A DNA stretch of 64,000 bases, taken from Winogradskyella tangerina (GTDB lineage: Bacteria; Bacteroidota; Bacteroidia; Flavobacteriales; Flavobacteriaceae). The stretch spans positions 248,001 through 312,000 of the forward strand of contig NZ_QERF01000001.1 in the NCBI RefSeq assembly GCF_003260205.1. The letters are read 5' to 3'. The translations under genes were made by a program, and so were the position numbers. The notes below the pieces were generated by a model. The model saw nothing but the letters and a program-made list of their open reading frames with translations. It was not told the origin of the DNA and searched no databases. Every line of letters begins with the position of its first letter. Position 1 is the stretch's first letter. Shown piece by piece: positions 38,701 to 47,752 of the stretch.

Positions 38701-40280
38701 CCATCTAACGGCGGGTTTGTTACCTGTGCAAATAACTGTTTGAAATAGTTATAAACCAATTGTGGTCGTTCAGATAAAACGGCGATTGGTGTATCGCTCC
38801 CCATGGAGCCGATGGGTTCTTTCCCCAATTGGGCCATTGGTCTGATAATGGTGTTGATATCTTCATGAGTGTAACCAAAAACGATCTCGCGTTTTTTTAG
38901 ATCGATCTCGTCATAAAGAATTGGTCCTTTTTTGGCGGAGATATCTTTGAGGTGGATTAAATTCTCGTCGAGCCATTTACGATATGGATATTTTGATGCG
39001 ATCTTTTCCTTGATCTCTTCGTCATTCACGATTCGCCCTTCATTCATATCTACTAAAAACATTTTCCCAGGCTCGAGACGACCATGATATTCTACGTTTT
39101 CAGGCTTAATATCAACAACGCCCGTTTCAGAAGACATAATAACATTTCCACTTTTCGTGACTGTATATCTCGAAGGACGTAACCCGTTTCTGTCTAGAAC
39201 CGCACCGATGTAATTACCGTCAGTAAATGGTATGGATGCAGGGCCATCCCATGGTTCCATCACACAAGAATTATATTCGTAGAACGCGCGTTTAGCATCG
39301 GACATATTTGGGTTTTTCTCCCAGGCTTCGGGTACCAACATCATCATGGCTTCGGGCAAAGAACGACCTGTCATTAGAAGTAATTCGACCACCATATCTA
39401 AGGTTGCCGAATCTGATTTTCCTTTCAGAACGGTTGGGATGATCTTTTTTATATCATCGCCGAAGGCTTCACTTTTCATGATCTCTTCGCGCGAGAACAT
39501 TCGTGAAACATTACCTCTTAAAGTGTTGATCTCTCCGTTGTGACATATATATCTGAATGGCTGCGCCAAATCCCAAGTTGGAAAGGTATTGGTAGAAAAA
39601 CGCTGATGAACTAATGCTAATCTTGTGTCTAATGCAGAGTTGAAAAGATCGAGATAGTACTCGTTGATATGTTCTGGTTTCAATAAACCTTTAAAAATAA
39701 TGACCTTAGTAGATAAACTAGGTAAGTAAAAGAATTGAGATTCTGATAACCTAGAATTATATATAGTATGCTCAGCAATTTTACGTGCTGCAAATAATTT
39801 AAGGTTGAATTCTTTATCAGTTTGATCTTCGGTGGCTTTACCAATAAATACTTGCTTTACAAATGGCTCTGTAGTTTTGGCAATTTCACCAAGCACATCA
39901 CTATTAACGGGTACGTCTCTCCATCCTAATAACTGTAATCCTTGATTTTTGATCTCGGTTTCAAAAACATCAATGCAATATTTGCGCTGATTTTCTTTTC
40001 TTGGCAAGAAAACATTACTTACAGCATATTGCCCAGCTTTGGGCAATTGGAACTCGCAAAATATTTTGAAAAAGTTGTGGGGAATATCGATTAAAATTCC
40101 GGCACCATCGCCGGTAACACCATCGGCACTAACCGCACCACGATGTTCTAATTTCACTAAAATTTCTAGTGCTTTATGAATAATGTCGTTTGAGCGTTGT
40201 CCGGTAAGACTACATATAAATCCAGCGCCGCAATTATCGTGTTCAAATTCTGGTAAATAAAGACCTTGTTTCTTCAGCAT
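35781..40280 (-). CDS. gltB: Glutamate synthase large subunit
   Basis: The 1499-residue enzyme makes two glutamates from glutamine and 2-oxoglutarate. The N-terminal glutaminase nucleophile is C17 in DNCGAGFIC, so a 16-residue propeptide should be removed. The FMN/2-oxoglutarate domain (SGEGGEDQERF, GGTGASPLTSLRHAG) and the 3Fe-4S cysteines (CIMMRVCHLNTCPVG) follow, then the C-terminal beta-helix (GGVAVILGTVGRNFGAGMSGG). Length is standard. It diverges from the ammonium-uptake operon across a 444-bp regulatory region, which suits joint nitrogen control. Confidence 0.97.
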   Translation of the reverse strand: MLKKQGLYLPEFEHDNCGAGFICSLTGQRSNDIIHKALEILVKLEHRGAVSADGVTGDGAGILIDIPHNFFKIFCEFQLPKAGQYAVSNVFLPRKENQRKYCIDVFETEIKNQGLQLLGWRDVPVNSDVLGEIAKTTEPFVKQVFIGKATEDQTDKEFNLKLFAARKIAEHTIYNSRLSESQFFYLPSLSTKVIIFKGLLKPEHINEYYLDLFNSALDTRLALVHQRFSTNTFPTWDLAQPFRYICHNGEINTLRGNVSRMFSREEIMKSEAFGDDIKKIIPTVLKGKSDSATLDMVVELLLMTGRSLPEAMMMLVPEAWEKNPNMSDAKRAFYEYNSCVMEPWDGPASIPFTDGNYIGAVLDRNGLRPSRYTVTKSGNVIMSSETGVVDIKPENVEYHGRLEPGKMFLVDMNEGRIVNDEEIKEKIASKYPYRKWLDENLIHLKDISAKKGPILYDEIDLKKREIVFGYTHEDINTIIRPMAQLGKEPIGSMGSDTPIAVLSERPQLVYNYFKQLFAQVTNPPLDGIREELITDISLTLGSDVNLFDINAEHCKKLKIQNPVISKHDLDKIRNYDSNPDFKVTSISMLYEVNRGLNELEIALDNLVTKASKAVDQGTNIIILSDRYVDENHAPIPALLACSYVNHALHKLGKRSQVSIIIESAEPREVHHFALLFGFGASAVNPYIVNEIVQNQINTNDVTDLEYLTAIKNYNKAIGKGILKVMNKIGISTLNSYRASQLFECIGINTATVEKYFPNTPTRIQGIGLREIEQEIVKRHRRAFQVNDTNVDIEVGGDYRWRRGQEKHMFNPLTVAKLQESVRTNKASTYKEYSKLVNDQSKNLMTIRGLFEFDQFDPIPLEEVESWTEIVKRFKTGAMSYGSISKEAHENLAIAMNRIGGKSNSGEGGEDQERFYKSSQGDWRNSAIKQIASGRFGVTSNYLTNANEIQIKIAQGAKPGEGGQLPGPKVNREIAKTRNSTPYVGLISPPPHHDIYSIEDLSQLIYDAKSAKREARINVKLVSEVGVGTVAAGVAKAKADVILISGFDGGTGASPLTSLRHAGLPWELGIAEAQQTLVMNDLRNRVILECDGQLKTGRDVAIACLLGAEEFGFATAPLVASGCIMMRVCHLNTCPVGIATQNPELRKKFKGKPEHVVNYMYFVAQELREIMAKLGFRTVNEMVGQVQKLNRNKAIEHYKASGIDLTPILHKVEVADDVKLYNTEQQDHHLESHLDFQIIKKAHQALFRRQRTHLDLPITNMDRAVGAIVSNEISKIYGAKGLPEDTINIDFSGSAGQSFGAFTTKGVSMTVHGNTNDYLGKGLSGGKLIIKVPSESTIVPEENIITGNVTLYGATSGEVYINGKAGERFCVRNSGAKAVVEGIGDHGCEYMTGGVAVILGTVGRNFGAGMSGGIAYVFDPINTFETFCNSDDLNIDPVKLEADQKQLKELIENHYIATTSPLAKRLLSDWENYLPKFKKVLPEEYRQALLRLEKEQLETA

Positions 40281-40724
40281 AATTCCTAAAATTTTAAGGG
40301 AATTTCAACCCCTAATTCATCACTAATATATAGTCAAGAATTCTATTAGAAAAAAAGCCAAATCACTTTTTCCAAATCCATAATTATGCGTGATTTTAAT
40401 GATAAATCATCAATAAAACGGCGATAAATTACAAATCTCACAATAAATTTTTCCGCAATGAATATTGACAATTTTTACGAAAACGTTTTCGAAAATGAGT
40501 TTTTTCTGATAATAATTCAACATAAGAGCCAAAATCTTGAATATTATTGAATTTCTTCATTATCAATTTTCCAAAAAAACAGCATAAAATAATTTAACCC
40601 CCAAAATTTTGGGGTCTAAAATATGATATTCATAAAAATGATATTTATTACCCTATTTTTTTGGGGGTATTAAATAAATTAAAATAGTTTTGGTCACTAA
40701 CTAACTTTTTAAACAAGAAGAACT
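40281..40724. other. Divergent regulatory region between gltB and the porin-PII-amtB operon
   Basis: These 444 bp contain no gene. They hold a perfect 14-bp palindrome CGAAAACGTTTTCG (40478-40491), with the look of a LacI-family operator, and a perfect 16-bp palindrome CCCCAAAATTTTGGGG (40599-40614). A looser CCC-N9-GGGGG copy lies at 40651-40667, on the promoter of the porin operon. No clear gltB promoter or sigma-54 site was found. Confidence 0.6.
40660..40692 (+). promoter_or_regulatory. Bacteroidetes-type promoter of the porin-glnK-amtB operon
   Basis: TTTG at 40660-40663 and TAGTTTTG at 40685-40692 match the -33 (TTTG) and -7 (TAnnTTTG) elements with a 21-nt spacer, in the allowed range. 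Transcription would start near 40699, about 26 nt before the ATG. The CCC...GGGGG half-palindrome overlaps the -33 element, so a bound regulator could act directly. Confidence 0.6.
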
Positions 40725-41753
40725 ATGAAAAAAATTTTTACACTATTAATGTTCTTAATGGCATTTAGTTTATATGCCCAAGAAGAAGAAAAAGAAGAAA
40801 AGAAAGGATTTAGTTTTAGCGGTAGTATAGATGCTTACTACAGAGCTAATATTACTGCTCCTAATGATGAGAACGCAATTGCTCCAGGATCTTCATTTGC
40901 TAATTTACCAGGTTTTGCTCTTGGTATGGCAAATGTTATTGCATCTTATGAAGGTGAGAAGATTGGATTTGTTGCTGACTTAGTATTTGGACCAAGAGGT
41001 ACAGATGCCATTTTTGCTTCACCAATGTATTCGGCAACAGGTGATATTGTAAATCAGCTTTACGCCTATTGGAATGTTAGCGAGACTGTAACATTAACAA
41101 TTGGTAACTTCAATACCTTTTTAGGTTATGAAGTTATTTCACCAGTGGCCAACTTTAACTACAGTACATCTTATTTGTTTTCTTACGGACCGTTTAGCCA
41201 CACAGGGTTAAAAGCAGACTTCGCAGTTTCTGAGGACTTTAGTATTATGGTTGGGGTATTTAATGATACAGATCTTACTGAGTTTAACCCAACGGGAGAT
41301 TATGCTGCCGGAGCTCAATTAGGATACAAGGATCAATTCTTGAATGTTCTATATGATCCATCATTCTTTGAAATCGACTACACAGGTGGTTTTAATATTT
41401 CTGATGACTTTTTCTTAGGAATAAATGCCGCTTATCTTAGTCTTGAAGATGATGCTGGTGGTTTCATGGGTGCAGCTTTATACCCACAATACACAGTTTC
41501 TGATACTTTTGCTTTAGGACTAAGAGCAGAATACTTCGCAGAAGATGAAAACTTCGGCGCTATTGGAACTGGCGTAGCAGACTCTAGCGTTTTCACAGCT
41601 ACATTAACTGGAAATTTCACTATTGAAGAAGATTTAATTATTAAACCGGAAATCAGATTAGATAGTGCTTCTGATAACGCTTTTATAGACAATGACTTGG
41701 CCGCAACGAAAAGCTTAGGGTCGTTCTTATTAGCTGCAGTATATAAATTCTAA
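40725..41753 (+). CDS. Outer-membrane beta-barrel porin (BBP2/OmpL-like) of the ammonium operon
   Basis: The 342-residue protein has a clear signal peptide (MKKIFTLLMFLMAFSLYAQ, cut after about residue 18) and a short Glu/Lys stretch. Alternating strands follow throughout, ending in a terminal aromatic (AAVYKF), as in outer-membrane barrels. GSIDAYYRAN and GNFNTFLGYEVISP are features of the putative beta-barrel porin-2 group often found beside PII and AmtB in Bacteroidetes. It probably carries ammonium or small nitrogen compounds across the outer membrane; the substrate is inferred from context only. Confidence 0.8.
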   Translation: MKKIFTLLMFLMAFSLYAQEEEKEEKKGFSFSGSIDAYYRANITAPNDENAIAPGSSFANLPGFALGMANVIASYEGEKIGFVADLVFGPRGTDAIFASPMYSATGDIVNQLYAYWNVSETVTLTIGNFNTFLGYEVISPVANFNYSTSYLFSYGPFSHTGLKADFAVSEDFSIMVGVFNDTDLTEFNPTGDYAAGAQLGYKDQFLNVLYDPSFFEIDYTGGFNISDDFFLGINAAYLSLEDDAGGFMGAALYPQYTVSDTFALGLRAEYFAEDENFGAIGTGVADSSVFTATLTGNFTIEEDLIIKPEIRLDSASDNAFIDNDLAATKSLGSFLLAAVYKF

Positions 41754-41771
41754 CTAATAATACTAAATACA

Positions 41772-42110
41772 ATGAAGAAAGTTGAAGCAATTATTAGAAA
41801 ATCCAAATTTTCTAAAGTAAAGGAGGCCTTACACAATGTTGGCGTGAATTTCTTTTCCTACTGGGATGTTACTGGTCTTGGAAATGAGAAAGAAGGACAT
41901 GTTTACAGAGGTGTAACCTATAGCACAAGTGATATTCAAAGACGCTATTTATCGATTGTTGTTAACGATGATTTTGAAGAGGTAACCATTAAGGCAATTT
42001 TAGAAGCTGGTGCCACAGGCGAGGTTGGTGACGGAAAAATATTCGTTTCAAACATCGAAGAAGTGTACAGAATTAGAACAGGAGAAAAAGGAGGTCAAAC
42101 TTTAAAATAA
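41772..42110 (+). CDS. glnK: PII-family nitrogen regulator
   Basis: The 112-residue signalling protein begins MKKVEAIIRKSKF. The T-loop reads EGHVYRGVTYSTSDIQRRY, with Tyr50 in the place of the uridylylated Tyr51 of GlnB. The C-terminal GDGKIFVSNIEEVYRIRTGE signature is present. In this group it binds ATP/ADP and 2-oxoglutarate and blocks AmtB when nitrogen is plentiful. It lies 6 bp before amtB. The T-loop differs from the proteobacterial form, so uridylylation is not certain. Confidence 0.93.
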   Translation: MKKVEAIIRKSKFSKVKEALHNVGVNFFSYWDVTGLGNEKEGHVYRGVTYSTSDIQRRYLSIVVNDDFEEVTIKAILEAGATGEVGDGKIFVSNIEEVYRIRTGEKGGQTLK

Positions 42111-42116
42111 AAACTT

Positions 42117-43349
42117 ATGGAATTATTAACTACAAATAACGTATGGATGATGATCTGTACAGCTCTAGTCTTTTTTATGCACTTAGGTTTTGCATTTTTA
42201 GAGATTGGATTAACAAGACAAAAAAATACAATTAACATTTTATTTAAAAACATTTTTATAATTACAGTAGGACTTCTACTCTATTGCCTAGTTGGATTTA
42301 ACTTAATGTATCCTGGTGAATTTAATGGATTTCTTGGATTTGCAGGATTTGGTCTAGAGGCCCCACTGACTGAGGCAGGTACATTAGACCTAGCTTACAA
42401 TGAAGGCTACACTTATTGGACAGATTTCTTATTTCAAGGGATGTTTGCCGCAACCGCAGCTACTATCGTTTCAGGAGCTGTAGCAGAGCGTATTAAAATT
42501 GGTCCATTTATGATTTTTACAATTTTATACGTAGGTATTGTTTACCCAATTGCAGGTTCTTGGAAATGGGGTGGAGGGTTTTTACAAACATTAGAAACTC
42601 CATTTTACGATTTTGCCGGATCTACACTTGTTCACTCTGTTGGTGGCTGGGCAGCTCTTGTTGCTGTTTGTCTTTTAGGTGCTAGAATTGGAAAATTCAA
42701 GGATGGGAAAATTCAAGCCATTCCAGGACATAATATTCCACTAGCTACAGCCGGTGTACTTATTTTATGGTTAGGCTGGTTTGGATTTAATGGCGGTTCT
42801 GTTTTATCAGCTGACCCTTCATTAACTTCACTTACATTGGTAACAACTTGTCTTGCTGCTGCTGCAGGTGGTGTTATTTCAGCACTTGTTTCATCCTTAA
42901 TTTATAAAAATCTTGATCTAACCATGTTCCTTAATGGTATCCTGGGTGGTCTGGTAGGAATTACTGCTGGAGCGGATCAAATGAGCCCAACCGATGCCAT
43001 AATCATTGGTGGTATTGCTGGGGCACTAATTGTATTTGCTGTCTCTTTAATTGACAGACTTAAACTAGATGATCCTGTAGGTGCAATCGCAGTACACCTC
43101 ATTTGCGGAATCTGGGGAACACTAGCTGTTGGTATGTTTGGAGAATTGGCCGGTGGCGCACAATTTGTAAGTCAACTTATAGGTGTTGGATGTTATGCTG
43201 CTATTTGTATTGTCTCGTCTTTCGTGATAATCTTCGTACTCAAAATAACTGTCGGAATAAGAGTTTCTGAACGAGAAGAACTTGAAGGTCTTGACGGCTA
43301 TGAGCATGGTATGGATGCGTATCCAGACTTTAGAATGAATGAACATTAA
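42117..43349 (+). CDS. amtB: Ammonium transporter
   Basis: The 410-residue inner-membrane protein has about eleven hydrophobic segments. The pore histidines appear in DFAGSTLVHSVGGWAALV and AIAVHLICGIWGTLAVG, with the periplasmic aromatic/tryptophan motif near YTYWTDFLFQGMFAATAATIVSGAVAERI. The cytosolic tail (about 380-410) is acidic with a conserved glycine. The gene directly follows glnK, the standard pair in which PII gates the channel. Confidence 0.96.
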   Translation: MELLTTNNVWMMICTALVFFMHLGFAFLEIGLTRQKNTINILFKNIFIITVGLLLYCLVGFNLMYPGEFNGFLGFAGFGLEAPLTEAGTLDLAYNEGYTYWTDFLFQGMFAATAATIVSGAVAERIKIGPFMIFTILYVGIVYPIAGSWKWGGGFLQTLETPFYDFAGSTLVHSVGGWAALVAVCLLGARIGKFKDGKIQAIPGHNIPLATAGVLILWLGWFGFNGGSVLSADPSLTSLTLVTTCLAAAAGGVISALVSSLIYKNLDLTMFLNGILGGLVGITAGADQMSPTDAIIIGGIAGALIVFAVSLIDRLKLDDPVGAIAVHLICGIWGTLAVGMFGELAGGAQFVSQLIGVGCYAAICIVSSFVIIFVLKITVGIRVSEREELEGLDGYEHGMDAYPDFRMNEH

Positions 43350-43382
43350 TCACTTCTCATATTTTTTAAATTGAATTGTTAA

Positions 43383-43415
43383 AAAAACCTCTGGTGTTAC
43401 ATCCAGAGGTTTTTT
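43383..43415. terminator. Strong bidirectional terminator between amtB and ppc
   Basis: AAAAACCTCTGG at 43383-43394 pairs with CCAGAGGTTTTT at 43403-43414 around the loop TGTTACAT, with A's before and T's after. It serves amtB on the plus strand and ppc on the minus strand. Confidence 0.9.
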
Positions 43416-43437
43416 GTTTCGAAATATATTGAATTTA

Positions 43438-46023
43438 CTACGCTGAATTTCTACTCGCATTAATATTTCCGAAGAGCGATCTTGTTACCATTTTTTCAAA
43501 GATTCTGATCTTCTCTTCGTCTCTTACCTCGGCTTTTTCAAGCTCTTGAATTTTCTTTAAGGCATATTGCTGAATCGTCAATAATGGCAAAACAATAGAT
43601 TCTCTTACAGCGATCGATGCTTTTGCTACCAACTCATCTTCCATCAATTCCTTAAAACCAGTGAGTTTCAAAATAAGGCGCTTTGTCGTTTCGTATTCCG
43701 TGTAAATGGTTGTCCAAAATTCCCCATACTCTGGGTCTTCAGACATGTATCTTGTTAAGTTGAAAAACGATTTTGACAGAGACATCATACTATTTGCAAT
43801 AAGTGCTCTAAAGAATCGCGACTCCTGATATAAATGCTGAACTTTTTCAAACTCACCACGATCTTCGTAATATTTCAATGCTGTTCCTACGCCATAAAAA
43901 CCAGGAACGTTTTGCTTAAGCTGACTCCAAGAACCTACAAAAGGAATAGCTCTTAGGTCTGCAAATACCAAACCTTCCGACTTACCACGTTTTGATGGTC
44001 TACTTCCAATATTGGTCTTTGCATAATATTTTAGCGTACTCATATGTTCCAAATATGATAGGAATTTTGGATGCTTTTTGAAATTCACATAAGTATCATA
44101 ACTCAAGCTAGCTAATTTGTCCATAACCTCTTTATCCTCGCCTCGCATTTCAAGATTTTTATCATTCAATCGATTAGAGATCCCTGAACTAATTAATTGC
44201 TCCATATTATATTGAGACGAATCTATTGTTCCGAAATTAGAACTAATGGTTTGCCCCTGAATGGTCAATTGAATTTCTTTATCCTCAACAGTTGGTCCAA
44301 GCGATGCATAGAACTGATGAGTTTTCCCGCCGCCACGTGCTGGTGGTCCACCTCTACCGTCGAAAAATATAACGTCGATATCGTATTTGCGCGATAATTC
44401 TGTTAGCGCTTCCTTCGCTCTAAAAATTCCCCAATTCGCCATAAGATATCCACCATCTTTTGTACCATCACTAAATCCTAGCATAATGGTTTGACGGTTG
44501 CCACGGGCTTCTAAATGTTTGCGATAAACAGGGTTTGTATACAGCTCTTCCATCACGCTTGGTGATGCCTCGAGATCAGTAACTGTCTCAAATAATGGCA
44601 CTACGTCAGCAGTTAAATCATCGCCAAATGCTATTATTTTTAACATAGCAAACAACTGCAGAACATTCAATGTAGTCTGATTATTACTGATTATGTATCG
44701 GTTACAAGCAATCTCACCATTTTTATCCTGAATGGTTTTCATGGCTCTTATAGTTTCAACTATATTGATTGCCATCTCGTCTTTAAATTCAACATCTTCA
44801 ATGACACCAGATACCTCAGATAAATGTTTCAACTGTGCTTTCAGTGGTAATTCGAAGAAGTCTGCAGGGAATGTATCATTTCCATTAGCGATTAATTCTT
44901 TCACTAAGGCTCTAAACATAGCATCGTGGACGCGGCTATCTTGACGAATGTCTAAACTCGCAAAGTGATAACCAAACAATGTGGTACGATTGATTAAGGT
45001 GGTCACCTTATCAACAAATAGTGATTGGTGCTGCTCGATAAGAATATTTCTTATGTCGAAAAGTTCCTTTCTGAATTCCTCTAATGAAATTCGACTTGAA
45101 GCTTCCTTGTGTAAAAGTGTATTGTGTAATCTGTGATTAATGTCAATGATGCGTTCTCTAATGCCTCTAAATGTTAATCGGCGTCTTAAATACTTTACGT
45201 CTTTGATATAACATTTAATTATAGATTCTTTTAGTTTTCTGGCGACATCGAGCGTAATTTGTGGCGTTACAAATGGATTACCATCTCGATCTCCTCCTGG
45301 CCAAAATCCGATATTAATCAGAGAATTATCAATTTCTTGATCGTCAAATATATTTTGCTGAACATAATCATAAATCCCTCCAAATGAATGGTAGAAAACG
45401 TTTTTCAAATACCAAATTAGATTTACGGCCTCATCATATGGTGTCGGCTTTTTATCTTTGAAGAAAGGCGTCTTACCTAGTTGCCCTAAAAGTGAATTAA
45501 TTTCAACCAGATTATCCACTTTAATCGCTTCTGCCAGATCAGTAATAATACCTAAAACTGCACCTGGATAGAACTGCGTTGGATGCGCGGTTAAAACAAT
45601 TCGAACTTTGAAAGCTTCAAGATATTCTTGTAACAACTCAGTCTTATGATCTGCTTGTGCATTTTCTTTCAAACTTCTCAATGTACCGATACCTTCCATG
45701 TTATTCACCACTGAAAAAGCGGCATCTTCTACGGCATCAAATAGTACTACTTGTCGTTCTATATACTGAATAAAACGAAACAAGAGATTGATCTGACTTT
45801 GCTCAGAACGTCTCGCCTGATATTTCTTGAAAAAGGTATTGACAATTGTTGTCGGATCTTCATGACGTTCAAATCCATCTTTACATGTATCATAAAATAA
45901 TGGCAGTAAGGCCACGGTTTTAGATAAAGTATCGAATGGCAAGGTCATGAATATACTGTTGTATATCCTATATTTTGATAAAACGTTTTGATTAAAACGC
46001 TTCAGTTTTGGCTCTGTTGGCAT
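43438..46023 (-). CDS. ppc: Phosphoenolpyruvate carboxylase
   Basis: The 861-residue enzyme makes oxaloacetate from PEP and bicarbonate. The catalytic histidine is H147 in LTAHPTQ. GGDRDGNPFVT near 245 and the glycine-rich FFDGRGGPPARGGG loop near 560-573 hold substrate-binding arginines. GSRPSKRGK follows near 700. It starts 4 bp after leuB on the same strand, so it is probably the last gene of the leucine transcript. Oxaloacetate supplies aspartate for the thr, arg and ilv genes in this window. Confidence 0.96.
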   Translation of the reverse strand: MPTEPKLKRFNQNVLSKYRIYNSIFMTLPFDTLSKTVALLPLFYDTCKDGFERHEDPTTIVNTFFKKYQARRSEQSQINLLFRFIQYIERQVVLFDAVEDAAFSVVNNMEGIGTLRSLKENAQADHKTELLQEYLEAFKVRIVLTAHPTQFYPGAVLGIITDLAEAIKVDNLVEINSLLGQLGKTPFFKDKKPTPYDEAVNLIWYLKNVFYHSFGGIYDYVQQNIFDDQEIDNSLINIGFWPGGDRDGNPFVTPQITLDVARKLKESIIKCYIKDVKYLRRRLTFRGIRERIIDINHRLHNTLLHKEASSRISLEEFRKELFDIRNILIEQHQSLFVDKVTTLINRTTLFGYHFASLDIRQDSRVHDAMFRALVKELIANGNDTFPADFFELPLKAQLKHLSEVSGVIEDVEFKDEMAINIVETIRAMKTIQDKNGEIACNRYIISNNQTTLNVLQLFAMLKIIAFGDDLTADVVPLFETVTDLEASPSVMEELYTNPVYRKHLEARGNRQTIMLGFSDGTKDGGYLMANWGIFRAKEALTELSRKYDIDVIFFDGRGGPPARGGGKTHQFYASLGPTVEDKEIQLTIQGQTISSNFGTIDSSQYNMEQLISSGISNRLNDKNLEMRGEDKEVMDKLASLSYDTYVNFKKHPKFLSYLEHMSTLKYYAKTNIGSRPSKRGKSEGLVFADLRAIPFVGSWSQLKQNVPGFYGVGTALKYYEDRGEFEKVQHLYQESRFFRALIANSMMSLSKSFFNLTRYMSEDPEYGEFWTTIYTEYETTKRLILKLTGFKELMEDELVAKASIAVRESIVLPLLTIQQYALKKIQELEKAEVRDEEKIRIFEKMVTRSLFGNINASRNSA

Positions 46024-46027
46024 GAAT

Positions 46028-47146
46028 TTAAATGATTGTAGATTGTCCCAAATGTATATTTGTAAAGTTAATATTTTTATCTTTTGGGTTGTAAATAAAA
46101 TCTTCTATAAATTCACCTACTCTTGTTGTAGTAACATTATCGTACTTGGTATTAACATCGGGTGTTGAAATATCTAATTTCAAGGATTTTTCTACGGCTA
46201 ATCTCAACAATTCAGCTTCACTAAATAATTCAAAATGCTCTAGCAACATAGCAGCAGAGAGTATCGATGCAATCGGATTGGCTATACCTTTACCTGTAGC
46301 TTGAGGATAGGATCCATGTATAGGTTCGAACATGGCATATTTCTCTCCAACAGAGGCTGAAGCTAACAAACCAATGGATCCACCAATAACACTGGCTTCA
46401 TCACTGATAATATCACCAAACATATTTTCCGTAAGAATTACATCAAATTGTTTTGGATTGAGGATCATTTGCATGGCCGCATTATCCACAAATAAAAAGT
46501 CTAATTCTACCTCTGAATATTGTTCTGAAATCTCGGTGACCACACGTCTCCATAATCTCGAACTTTCGAGAACATTTGCCTTATCTACTAGAGTGACTTT
46601 ATGGTTTCTATTTTCAGCAGCCTTGAAAGCCAAATGCGCAATACGCTCAATTTCTTCTTTTGAATATGCACAAAGATCTGAAGCGGAATTACCATCTTCA
46701 CTTAAATGTTTTTCACCGAAATAAATCCCACCAGTAAGCTCTCTGTAAATACTAATGTCTGTACCTTCAATGATATGTTTTTTTAGTGGCGACTTGTCTA
46801 ACAACGTCTGGTAAGCCTTTACTGGTCTGATATTAGCAAATAGACCCAATTCTTTCCTAAGTTTAAGCAACCCTTGTTCTGGTCTTACTTTTGCCGACGG
46901 ATCATTATCGTATTTTGGATGACCAATAGCGCCGAATAAAATGGCATCATTAGCTTTACAAATATCCAATGTTGCATCTGGTAAAGGATCCTTATGATTA
47001 TCAATGGCAATGGCACCAACGTCTGCTGTTGTGAAAACAAAATGGTGATTAAACTCGGCGGCAATCGCTTTTAATGCTTTTACAGCCTGATTAGTAACCT
47101 CTGGCCCAATACCATCTCCTGGTAATACTGCTATATTTAATTTCAT
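46028..47146 (-). CDS. leuB: 3-isopropylmalate dehydrogenase
   Basis: The 372-residue NAD-dependent decarboxylating dehydrogenase has LPGDGIGPEV at 8-17 and VDKANVLESSRLWR near 190. LTENMFGDIISDEASVIGGS near 240-260 carries the metal aspartates, and PIHGSYPQATGKGIANP follows. It catalyses the third leucine-specific step. It is 12 bp downstream of leuD and 4 bp upstream of ppc. Confidence 0.96.
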   Translation of the reverse strand: MKLNIAVLPGDGIGPEVTNQAVKALKAIAAEFNHHFVFTTADVGAIAIDNHKDPLPDATLDICKANDAILFGAIGHPKYDNDPSAKVRPEQGLLKLRKELGLFANIRPVKAYQTLLDKSPLKKHIIEGTDISIYRELTGGIYFGEKHLSEDGNSASDLCAYSKEEIERIAHLAFKAAENRNHKVTLVDKANVLESSRLWRRVVTEISEQYSEVELDFLFVDNAAMQMILNPKQFDVILTENMFGDIISDEASVIGGSIGLLASASVGEKYAMFEPIHGSYPQATGKGIANPIASILSAAMLLEHFELFSEAELLRLAVEKSLKLDISTPDVNTKYDNVTTTRVGEFIEDFIYNPKDKNINFTNIHLGQSTII

Positions 47147-47158
47147 TCTTAATCTTAG

Positions 47159-47752
47159 TTAGTATGTTCGTTGCGCTTCAAAAGCTTCAATTAATTCTTT
47201 ATTGTTGATCAAATAGTCTATATCGTCATATCCATTGATAAGGCAGGTTTTTTTGTAGGCGTCTATTTCGAAAGTCTCCGCAATAGATTTACCAACTACC
47301 GAAATCACCTGATCTTCTAGATTCACTTCAATTTCTGTCTGTGGATTGGACGCAATTTCACTGAACAAGTCACTTAAAAACGATTCTGAAACTTGCACAG
47401 GAAGCAACCCGTTATTTAATGCATTACCCTTGAAAATGTCAGCAAAAAAACTTGAAACTACCACCTTAAAGCCATAACCTACAATGGCCCAAGCCGCATG
47501 TTCTCTACTCGAACCACAACCAAAGTTATCACCTGCTACTAGGATACTTCCTGAATAGGTAGCATCATTCAAGACAAAATCTGAATTCACCGATCCATCC
47601 TTGTGAAAACGCCAATCTCTAAACACATTATCACCGAAACCCTTTTTATCTGTAGCTTTTAAAAAACGTGCCGGAATAATTTGATCTGTATCTACATTCT
47701 CAATATTTAATGGAATCGCATTAGATCTTAATGTTGTAAACTTCTCCATCAA
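47159..47752 (-). CDS. leuD: 3-isopropylmalate dehydratase small subunit
   Basis: The 197-residue swivel-domain subunit has [14 protein letters not shown] near 19-32 and [17 protein letters not shown] near 74-90, both diagnostic. It pairs with LeuC to isomerise isopropylmalate. The start overlaps the end of leuC by 4 bp. Confidence 0.96.
   Translation of the reverse strand: MMEKFTTLRSNAIPLNIENVDTDQIIPARFLKATDKKGFGDNVFRDWRFHKDGSVNSDFVLNDATYSGSILVAGDNFGCGSSREHAAWAIVGYGFKVVVSSFFADIFKGNALNNGLLPVQVSESFLSDLFSEIASNPQTEIEVNLEDQVISVVGKSIAETFEIDAYKKTCLINGYDDIDYLINNKELIEAFEAQRTY

Noticed and set aside
40281-40724. Sigma-54 promoter for the ammonium-uptake operon
   Set aside because: No TGGCAC-N5-TTGCA-like sequence; a normal Bacteroidetes promoter is present instead.
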